Shown piece after piece: positions 10,099 through 16,718 of a stretch of DNA of 64,000 nt. The position numbers and the translations under genes are program-made. The stretch's first letter is position 1, and each line of letters starts with the position of its first letter. The stretch is taken from positions 3,507,234 to 3,571,233 of the forward strand of contig CP030886.1 of the NCBI GenBank assembly GCA_006969745.1, given 5' to 3'. The notes beneath the pieces were generated by a model, which was not told the DNA's origin, did not search any database, and saw only the letters and a list, made by a program, of their open reading frames with translations. The DNA is from Cytophagaceae bacterium (GTDB lineage: Bacteria; Bacteroidota; Bacteroidia; Cytophagales; Cyclobacteriaceae).

Positions 10099-12810
10099 CT
10101 AGCGGATTACAACTTTAGTTTTGAATTCTTTCCTTGAATTTTTTAGGATCAAGTGATAAAGACCTGGTTGAAGGGAGCTTACATTGATCTGCATATCAGA
10201 ATATAACCGTCCTTCCTTCAATATTTGTCCGGAAAGATTAGATATTTGATAGTGTGTATGACTTAGCTCACGAGAAATATTTAGGATTTCGGAGGTTGGA
10301 TTCGGAAAGATATGAAACTGGTTTAGCTCGCCATCTGAGCTAAGTGTTATCTGCTGATCTTCGATGTAATTATCCAATAGTTCAGACGTATATATATACC
10401 ATTCTCCGGAAGATAATGTGACTTCCTCTGTAGGATTTGTTACTTCTATAGACGCACCGGTGAAGTAGTTGTACCAAATTCCAGTCTTGGAAAATTTATG
10501 GTTAGTTGTTTGTTCCTCGGTATCGAAGTTACCCACGATGTAAATATCTACATCCGGATGCTCGATAGTAATTGTTTTTATAAAACCTGAAGTGCTCCAG
10601 TTAAAATATTCCTTTTTTATGTAGTCGGTTTTTGTGCGCAGGTTAATTAAAGACTTGTATAGTTCGAAAAGCTTTTTTCTATTGAAGTCATCCAGATATT
10701 CCCACCTTGTTGGTTTTATTCCTAACCGATCATTGTTTAATTCTTCGTCATACCCAAATTCGCCAAATTGCCATATCATTTTTGGACCGGGGACTGTCAG
10801 GAAAAATGCCGCTGCGAGCTTGGCTCTTTCAAGTGACTCATGGGTGCTTTTATTCTTTTTCAATTCCCACATAAAGCGTTCTTCGTCATGGCTTTCCATA
10901 TATGAAACTAGATGTGGTTCATCCCAATCTCTGCTCTCAAAATATGTTTGACTTAGCGAGGTGGAACTTCCTTTACCGGCATTGATATATGTGTGATTCA
11001 TGTTTCCCCAAAGCATCATTCCGTAGTTGGCCAATTCTTTCTCTTCTGTATTGTCAGCGAAGTGTTCAAGTATTATGTATGCGGAAGGATCCTGATTCCA
11101 AATAACATCTGCTATTCGCTTCCAAAGAGCTACGCGTGTAGCGTCATAGTTACCCCAGAGACTCACATTACCCAGTGAGTTTTTCTGCGTGAACCCCTTG
11201 GAAAGATCGAATCGATATCCATCGATGTTGTACTGTTCAAGCCAGTAACTTACTACACGGTCTGTGTAATCTTTGGTATACTGACTTTCATGGTTCATAT
11301 CGTATCCAACATTAAAATCATGTTTGGGTGATGTGTTGAACCATGGATTTTCTGAAGTCGGATTACCATATAATCCTTCGTTGTAAAGTCTTACAAGCGA
11401 ATTTCTACCGAAGTGATGATTGAGTACGATATCAAATATGACTGCAATTCCACGTTTATGTGCTTCATTGATAAGTGTTTTTAGGTCTAGTTCCGTACCG
11501 TAATATTTATCTACAGCAAACATAAAGGCCGGGTTGTATCCCCAACTCAGATTGCCTTCAAACTCCTGCACTGGCATAAGCTCAATTGCATTGATACCTA
11601 AATCTGCCAGATAATCGAGACGCTCTGTTGCTGCTTCGTATGTGCGGTCCTCCGTGAAATCTCGAATTAGCAATTCATAAATAACTAAATCTTCATTGGC
11701 AGGACGGGTAAATTCTGCCCAGGTAAATTCTGTCTGGTTGGTTTGTAGGATCGATACTGCTTCGCTCGTCTGGCTGCTTGGATATTCGATCAAATTGGGA
11801 TACCTGTTTTCTGCTATAATTTCAGGATCATCAAAAGGTGAGGAGATCTTTTCAGCATATGGATCTGCAATTTTCAGTTCTCCATCTACTAAGTATTGAA
11901 ATTGATATTCTTGACCCGGAGTGAGGCCGGTTATTTCCAACCAGAATACCTCTCCGTCTATATGCATTAAATGATCATTGCTTAGAGACCAATCATTGAA
12001 ATCTCCAATCACAAAAACATGTTCTTTGTTTGGAGCTCTGAGTGCGAGCGTCACTGTCGTATTGTCTGTACTGTAATTTATCCCATCAACAATTCCTTCC
12101 GGGAGCGGGGCAGAATTTGGGGTTGGAGTTAGTGTGTAAGAATAGCTCGTCTCTATTGTTTCTGATTCATTGGTGGCCAATGCTTTAATAATGTGAACAT
12201 CACCATCATCAATAATCGTGTGTGTTGTACCGAGTTCCATTTGATTAGTGATACTAACGATGGACATGTCATCAACAAGTATTTCAATATCAGATACCTC
12301 TGAGGTTCTGACGTCAATAGCTATTGTTGAAGAAGAAGAATAGAATCCATAATTGCCATCAGGATTATCCATAACAATGGTGAAGCCGTCATTTATATCG
12401 GCGATATAGTCATTGGTTTGACCATCGCTCCAATCATTTCCCTTTAAAAGCATACCAATACTCTCTATTTCTTCGGGGGAGGCATCTAGAAATTCGGTAG
12501 GAGTGAGAGTAATGGAAAAATTTATTGTTCCGCCTGCACCTGTTGATTTGGTGAATTTTGCGGGATTTGTGGCTGAGGAATTTGAATTAGCTGGATTAAT
12601 GTTTGATGATGCATCTATTCCTTTTCCAGGTACCCACATCCATATCCAGGCTTCGTCAAGCTCTTGAAGCGAGCTGCCTGAAACGCTGTAGGTGATGGTG
12701 ATTTCCTCGTCTGCTGAGAAAAAGGCCGGTTCAATCGTTGGCTCAATGCTTGTTTGAGCAAACACTGTTGCAAATAGAAGTGAAGTAAGAAGGGTGAGTA
12801 TATTTCTCAT
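10099..12810 (-). CDS. GH13 alpha-amylase with CBM48-like domain and T9SS sorting domain
   Basis: A 903-residue exported enzyme: signal peptide (1-18), an N-terminal beta domain of unknown type (about 22-230), a CBM48-like module (about 250-325, with VFVIGDFNDWS), the GH13 domain (about 365-800) and a type A T9SS sorting domain (about 825-903, FHIFPNPTSEILNIS...VVIR). Catalytic residues are Asp535 in GYRFD, Glu582 in LEHF and the HD pair at 641-642. It takes the place of SusG as the surface starch-cutting enzyme, but is delivered by T9SS instead of a lipid anchor. It follows the SusE/F-like gene across a hairpin terminator, with only 63 bases between, so read-through expression is likely. Confidence 0.93.
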   Translation of the reverse strand: MRNILTLLTSLLFATVFAQTSIEPTIEPAFFSADEEITITYSVSGSSLQELDEAWIWMWVPGKGIDASSNINPANSNSSATNPAKFTKSTGAGGTINFSITLTPTEFLDASPEEIESIGMLLKGNDWSDGQTNDYIADINDGFTIVMDNPDGNYGFYSSSSTIAIDVRTSEVSDIEILVDDMSIVSITNQMELGTTHTIIDDGDVHIIKALATNESETIETSYSYTLTPTPNSAPLPEGIVDGINYSTDNTTVTLALRAPNKEHVFVIGDFNDWSLSNDHLMHIDGEVFWLEITGLTPGQEYQFQYLVDGELKIADPYAEKISSPFDDPEIIAENRYPNLIEYPSSQTSEAVSILQTNQTEFTWAEFTRPANEDLVIYELLIRDFTEDRTYEAATERLDYLADLGINAIELMPVQEFEGNLSWGYNPAFMFAVDKYYGTELDLKTLINEAHKRGIAVIFDIVLNHHFGRNSLVRLYNEGLYGNPTSENPWFNTSPKHDFNVGYDMNHESQYTKDYTDRVVSYWLEQYNIDGYRFDLSKGFTQKNSLGNVSLWGNYDATRVALWKRIADVIWNQDPSAYIILEHFADNTEEKELANYGMMLWGNMNHTYINAGKGSSTSLSQTYFESRDWDEPHLVSYMESHDEERFMWELKKNKSTHESLERAKLAAAFFLTVPGPKMIWQFGEFGYDEELNNDRLGIKPTRWEYLDDFNRKKLFELYKSLINLRTKTDYIKKEYFNWSTSGFIKTITIEHPDVDIYIVGNFDTEEQTTNHKFSKTGIWYNYFTGASIEVTNPTEEVTLSSGEWYIYTSELLDNYIEDQQITLSSDGELNQFHIFPNPTSEILNISRELSHTHYQISNLSGQILKEGRLYSDMQINVSSLQPGLYHLILKNSRKEFKTKVVIR

Positions 12811-12821
12811 GTGGTATGAAG

Positions 12822-12851
12822 GAAAAAAAGCTGCCCATTGCGGGCAGCTTT
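12822..12851 (-). terminator. Rho-independent terminator between SusE/F-like and amylase genes
   Basis: Perfect 10-bp stem AAAGCTGCCC/GGGCAGCTTT with a 5-base loop, followed on the minus strand by seven T. It lies immediately after the SusE/F-like stop and 16 bases before the amylase start, so the amylase is probably made by read-through or from mRNA processed here. Confidence 0.82.
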
Positions 12852-12873
12852 AATATTAGATTTCAAATTTCAA

Positions 12874-14436
12874 TTATTGCTTAGTTGCTGTGATAGAGTA
12901 TGTATTTCCGTCGTAAGATAGTACGAAATCGTACGTACCTGCCTCAGAAATAGATAAGTTGGCTCCATCTGCACTAAGGCCAGTCATGTCGCCACCTAAG
13001 CTATAATCCCATGCATCATTCGCTCTGATTTTATATTCTCCAACAGTCATAGCTAGAGAAAGCGAGTATGTAGCCACTCCGCTCACTGTACCATTTCCTG
13101 TCATATCATGGTCAACTCCTACAGGATCATTAGTATCATCGTCATCAGCCCATCCGTTTGGAGTAGCTGCGCCTGTCAGTGCCCATCCATTTTCAACCAT
13201 TGTTGCTTTCCACGTTTCTCCTTGGTCGTCAGTTGTAATTGTGATGAAGTAGGTTCCAGCTCCCGGGTTAGCGATATCGCTACCGCTCAATGCAAGTGTG
13301 CTTTCTGTACCGTCAGAAGCTAAAGTACCTCCAAGGTTTACTGTCCATGCGTCGTTTGCTCTGAATTTGAAAGCGCCATCTGTACCTTCGAAAGTAACCA
13401 CTCCAAACCACGTGTCAACACCACTTACATTGCCTTTGTAGTAGAAGTTTTGATCATCATTTTCCCAACCATCAGCAGTACCACTGGCATCAAGATCATC
13501 TTGATCAATGGCTTGACCTAATACAGCCCACTGGAAGTTATCAGCATCGAAATCACATTCTGGAGCATCACCAGTACTAGCAAATGCGAGACTTATCAGT
13601 CCGTTTTCATCTACTGCTAGATCAACATCGTAAGTACCATTTCCGTCTGGGATATCAAAATCACTTCCTCCTTCTTCAAGAGCAGTTGCTGTTCCACCAA
13701 AGTTTGTAAGAGCCACATATCCGTTGGCGGCATTGTATGGATCATCAGGATCAATGGTGCTTCTTCTTTCGATTTTCCACGCATCATTGTATCTGATCTT
13801 AATTTTTCCGTCTTTAAGGATTACGCCATCAAGTGAATAGCTTGATCCTGTGGCGTCAGAAGAAGCTGCAGTAAAGTCGACATCAGCATCGAATCCATCA
13901 GATTCACATGCACTTTTGTAAACACCGCTACCTATAAGACCCCAAGATGTTACTTGAGAAACGATTCCTTCATCTGATTGAGAATCGAAGATAATGTGAT
14001 AAAGGCCGTCAGTGGCAATAGAAATAGCTGCACCTCCCTCAGCAATGGTAACTAATGAATAAGAGGCAAGCTCTCCACCTACATCACTTGTTACTTCCTC
14101 AACAGTTCCACCATATCCTGTCACTGCCGATTGGTCTTCTACTTCCAAGAAGAAATAGTTACCGGCACTCAAGTATATATATCCTGCAAAGTGACCGGTT
14201 CTTTCTATAGTTCCAAAGTCTGGTCCTTCAACCTTTGCGCTTGAAAGGACAGCAGCATTAACCACAGTAGTATCAGATCCTGCGATGCCTGCAAAGTAAA
14301 TTCCGTCGGCGACAGAAAAGGAACCTCCGTCACCATCATCAATAATAATTCCTCCATCATCGTCACCGCAGGACGTGATGAAAATCATGGCTCCCATAAC
14401 CATCAAAAAACTCAGGGATTTAAGTGCATTTTTCAT
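12874..14436 (-). CDS. SusE/SusF-like glycan-binding lipoprotein
   Basis: Lipoprotein signal with Cys23 followed by a Gly/Asp-rich tether (SCGDDDGGIIIDDGDGG), a marker of surface export in this phylum. Three starch-binding repeats are visible from the recurring sequences KIRYNDAWKIE (near residue 212), FKFRANDAWTVNLGG (near 357) and YKIRANDAWDYSLGG (near 470), the hallmark of SusE/SusF carbohydrate modules. It would hold starch at the cell surface without cutting it. Unusually it comes first in its transcript and upstream of the amylase, not behind susD. A LacI operator lies 146 bases upstream, between it and the divergent lacI gene. Confidence 0.9.
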   Translation of the reverse strand: MKNALKSLSFLMVMGAMIFITSCGDDDGGIIIDDGDGGSFSVADGIYFAGIAGSDTTVVNAAVLSSAKVEGPDFGTIERTGHFAGYIYLSAGNYFFLEVEDQSAVTGYGGTVEEVTSDVGGELASYSLVTIAEGGAAISIATDGLYHIIFDSQSDEGIVSQVTSWGLIGSGVYKSACESDGFDADVDFTAASSDATGSSYSLDGVILKDGKIKIRYNDAWKIERRSTIDPDDPYNAANGYVALTNFGGTATALEEGGSDFDIPDGNGTYDVDLAVDENGLISLAFASTGDAPECDFDADNFQWAVLGQAIDQDDLDASGTADGWENDDQNFYYKGNVSGVDTWFGVVTFEGTDGAFKFRANDAWTVNLGGTLASDGTESTLALSGSDIANPGAGTYFITITTDDQGETWKATMVENGWALTGAATPNGWADDDDTNDPVGVDHDMTGNGTVSGVATYSLSLAMTVGEYKIRANDAWDYSLGGDMTGLSADGANLSISEAGTYDFVLSYDGNTYSITATKQ

Positions 14437-14581
14437 CGTTAATCGTTGTTAAATTTTAAGTTAATTTTTTAGAGTTTTTGGGTCAAAAAAATGATAATTT
14501 CTTAACACTCACTTACCGAATTTTATGAAATCAAAAATCCCAAACAACACTTTTGCGAAGTTTTTATGGACTTTTTTTTCT

Positions 14582-14593
14582 GCAAACGTTTGC
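14582..14593. promoter_or_regulatory. LacI-type operator in the lacI / SusE/F-like divergent region
   Basis: Perfect 12-base palindrome GCAAACGTTTGC, same core as the susC site. It sits 60 bases before the lacI start codon chosen here and upstream of the divergent SusE/F-like gene, so it could give autoregulation and control of the minus arm together. Confidence 0.75.
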
Positions 14594-14652
14594 GTTTCAG
14601 ACTTTTACAAAAGGTCTTAAACAGAATTGACTCATTTCACTATCTTTCTTGC

Positions 14653-15672
14653 ATGAAAAGGCAGACAACAACCATCAAAGACATAGCCCGAGAACTAGGT
14701 ATTTCACCCTCAACGGTTTCGCGTGCATTGAAAGATCACTTTGAAATCAGTGAAGAGACTAAGAAAGCCGTTAGGCGCGTTGCAGAAGAATTGAACTATC
14801 AACCGAACTCATTGGCGCTTAGTTTGAGGTATAGCAAATCCAATACAATTGGAGTAATAGTTCCTGAAATTGTTCACTTCTTTTTTTCGACTGTAATCAG
14901 TGGAATTGAAGACATTGCACAAAGCCGAGGGTACAATGTGATCATCACCCAATCCAATGAATCTGTGGAGCGAGAAATGATGAATATCCAAACGCTTTTT
15001 AATAATAGGGTAGACGGTGTCTTGGTCTCCTTGTCCAAGGAGTCGTTTGATTACACTCACTTCGAGGCAATGATGCAAAAAGGTCTGCCGATTGTATTTT
15101 TTGATCGGGTGGCTGATGCATTAGAAACCAGCCAGGTGACTGTGGATGATTTTTTGGGCGGCTATCAGGCCACCGATCATTTAATCAAACAAGGATATAA
15201 GCAAATTGGGCATCTGGCGGGTCCTGAAAATCTCGATATCACCACCGAGCGACTCAATGGATTTCGTAAAGCGCATGAGGATGCCGGGGTGGAGGTAAAT
15301 GAAGATTTGATTATTTACAATCAAGCTTCTAATGAGAGCGATGCATATGCAGCAACCTTCGAATTGCTTAAGAGTAAGAAACTGGATGCATTGTTTGCGT
15401 CCAATGATTTGGCAGCGATGGGTGCCATAAAAGCCGCACAGAAGTATGGGAAAAATGTTCCTTTGGATTTCGGAGTGGTAGGTTTTAGTAATTGGCAATT
15501 TACTGCCTTAACTAATCCGTCTATTTCAACCATAGAACAACCAGGATTTGAAATGGGGCAACATGCCGCTGAATTGCTGCTAAAGCAAATAGAAAGCGAG
15601 GAAGAAGTGGATGCGGAGAAAATGAAGCTACCGACCACTTTGCTGGCACGGGATTCTTCCAGAAAATCGTGA
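14653..15672 (+). CDS. LacI-family regulator of the maltodextrin locus
   Basis: 339 residues. N-terminal helix-turn-helix (TIKDIARELGISPSTVSRAL), hinge helix with intercalating Leu (PNSLALSLR) and a periplasmic-binding-like sugar domain (IGVIVPEIVHFFF onward; VVGFSNW, PSISTIEQPG). The ATG used here is preferred over one 87 bases upstream because the HTH begins only five residues in, as usual for LacI, and because the earlier start would place the operator inside the coding region. The likely effector is maltose or a maltodextrin, from gene context. Three further sites with the same core mark its probable regulon in this window. Confidence 0.92.
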   Translation: MKRQTTTIKDIARELGISPSTVSRALKDHFEISEETKKAVRRVAEELNYQPNSLALSLRYSKSNTIGVIVPEIVHFFFSTVISGIEDIAQSRGYNVIITQSNESVEREMMNIQTLFNNRVDGVLVSLSKESFDYTHFEAMMQKGLPIVFFDRVADALETSQVTVDDFLGGYQATDHLIKQGYKQIGHLAGPENLDITTERLNGFRKAHEDAGVEVNEDLIIYNQASNESDAYAATFELLKSKKLDALFASNDLAAMGAIKAAQKYGKNVPLDFGVVGFSNWQFTALTNPSISTIEQPGFEMGQHAAELLLKQIESEEEVDAEKMKLPTTLLARDSSRKS

Positions 15673-15691
15673 TTTTTTACAAAATCTTCAT
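15671..15691 (+). repeat. 21-bp direct repeat, left copy
   Basis: Begins inside the lacI stop codon (GATTTTTTACAAAATC...). An identical 21-base copy occurs 913 bases downstream. The pair brackets the toxin-antitoxin genes and recombinase remnant, as expected of attachment-site copies or a target duplication. Confidence 0.85.
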
Positions 15692-15807
15692 TGAACAAGG
15701 AGTTCAGCCCTACTGACACACCGCAGGAACACCGCTTTGTTTGCTAATCTTTGCTATCAGATACCCTCTGCATGGCGACCATGAGGAGCCAACTACAATT
15801 GTTCAAC

Positions 15808-16086
15808 CTATTTTTCCCCATAATGTGAATATGCACTCAATACATACACAGTAACAGTTTCATCTTCGATAGAATAAACCAAACGATGCTTTCTATTAAT
15901 CCTTCTGGAGTACAAACCAGCCAGTTCGTGTTTTAACATTTCAGGCTGTCCAGTCCCTGTCTTGGGATGTTTCATCAATTCGTTAAGTAATCGCTGTATC
16001 TTCTTCAAGACAGATTGATCTCCTGCCTTTTTGTGTTTATCAATATCCGCTAGTGCCTGGTCTGAGAATACTAAAATGTAGCTCAT
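15808..16086 (-). CDS. yoeB: YoeB-family toxin (ribosome-dependent mRNA endonuclease)
   Basis: 92 residues of the RelE/YoeB fold. The conserved block HPKTGTGQPEMLKHELAG, the SRRINRKHRLVYSI segment and the C-terminal SAYSHYGEK tail carry the usual Glu, Arg, His and Tyr positions of Txe/YoeB toxins. Such toxins cleave mRNA in the ribosomal A site when freed from the antitoxin. The start overlaps the antitoxin stop by four bases, the standard order with antitoxin first. The gene lies within the 21-bp repeat pair, so it is probably a passenger in the maltodextrin locus. Confidence 0.93.
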   Translation of the reverse strand: MSYILVFSDQALADIDKHKKAGDQSVLKKIQRLLNELMKHPKTGTGQPEMLKHELAGLYSRRINRKHRLVYSIEDETVTVYVLSAYSHYGEK

Positions 16087-16334
16087 AGACCAAGTAAGTC
16101 ATTGATCTCTTGAGAAGTGGATACCTTTTTAGTCTTTCCTTCTTCTACCTGTTTTATACTTTCTTTTATCCGTTCCACCATTTCAGCAGTAAAGTAAAGA
16201 TCTTCTTCTCCCACAGGAATCAACGCATACGCTTTATCCTTTCCTCGTTGAACAATTATCTGCTCTCCTTTATCTGCTCTTTCAAAATACATCTTCTGAT
16301 TCTGTCTAAACTCTCTACTACTTATCACTAACAT
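16083..16334 (-). CDS. Phd/YefM-family antitoxin
   Basis: 83 residues: N-terminal DNA-binding part (MLVISSREFRQNQKMYFERAD, IIVQRGKDKAYALIPV) and an acidic/helical C-terminal toxin-binding tail (ERIKESIKQVEEGK). The ATG here is favoured over an upstream TTG, because the upstream option would overlap an inverted repeat that is a likely operator. Neutralises the overlapping YoeB toxin and should repress its own promoter. Confidence 0.9.
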   Translation of the reverse strand: MLVISSREFRQNQKMYFERADKGEQIIVQRGKDKAYALIPVGEEDLYFTAEMVERIKESIKQVEEGKTKKVSTSQEINDLLGL

Positions 16335-16349
16335 ATCAATAGATTTATG

Positions 16350-16366
16350 TGTACCATTACGGTACA
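16350..16366. promoter_or_regulatory. Probable toxin-antitoxin operator
   Basis: Perfect inverted repeat TGTACC-5 bases-GGTACA, 16 bases upstream of the antitoxin ATG. YefM-type antitoxins bind palindromes with a GTAC core (TGTACA-like half sites), which fits. Confidence 0.7.
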
Positions 16367-16396
16367 AATATATACGATGTTTGCAAACAATCTGTT

Positions 16397-16582
16397 TTAC
16401 CCCAATGGATGAAACTGCTGAACTTCTTCGATTAAGCCTTCCATTTCGTTTTCTAAATAGCTTTCCGTGCTTCTGATGTAGCGGTGGTCAGCCAAGTATT
16501 GAACTTATCTAAGATTGTACATTTTGAGCCATTTGGTAATGACTGAAGCTCTGATTTGCTCGGAATTAATAAGAAATTGATC
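16397..16582 (-). pseudogene. C-terminal remnant of a tyrosine recombinase
   Basis: Reading the minus strand in one frame gives about 62 residues ending in a natural stop: SEQIRASVITKWLKMYNLR, an in-frame TAA, then VQYLADHRYIRSTESY and a tail ending HPLG. This keeps the C-terminal catalytic Arg (IRASV), His (DHRYI) and Tyr (STESY) of tyrosine recombinases. The stop at 16505-16507 and the missing N-terminal two thirds make it dead. It lies next to the right 21-bp repeat, so it probably once moved the element. Confidence 0.72.
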
Positions 16583-16583
16583 C

Positions 16584-16604
16584 GATTTTTTACAAAATCT
16601 TCAT
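16584..16604 (+). repeat. 21-bp direct repeat, right copy
   Basis: Identical to the copy at the end of lacI. Fourteen bases further on starts the operator of the GH31 operon; joining the two copies would restore a compact lacI-operator-GH31 arrangement. Confidence 0.85.
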
Positions 16605-16617
16605 AATCAGGAGCTTT

Positions 16618-16631
16618 CGCAACCGTTTGCG
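16618..16631. promoter_or_regulatory. LacI-type operator upstream of the GH31 operon
   Basis: CGCAACCGTTTGCG differs from the perfect susC site CGCAAACGTTTGCG at one base. It is 88 bases upstream of the GH31 ATG. Nothing else in the 384-base gap before the GH31 gene looks like a gene other than the recombinase remnant. Confidence 0.75.
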
Positions 16632-16718
16632 TTATTTTTTTTGAAATAAACCTACGTTTCCCTCTCATAATATTCATTAATTTGAGCCTACCACACTACT
16701 TAACTATTGGCTAAGAAT

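Noticed and set aside
15691..15806. Inverted repeat TTGAACAA...TTGTTCAA about 100 bases apart inside the insertion
   Set aside because: Only eight bases; could be a terminal repeat of a mini-element but too weak to list. Nothing else is seen in this short gap.
16378..16389. Palindrome TGTTTGCAAACA near the antitoxin promoter
   Set aside because: The half sites are reversed relative to the LacI operators (TTTGCAAA instead of AAACGTTT), so I do not call it a LacI site.
16453..16677. 74-residue minus-strand reading frame upstream of the GH31 gene
   Set aside because: It runs across the right 21-bp repeat and the LacI operator, and overlaps the recombinase remnant, which reads as a known family in another frame.
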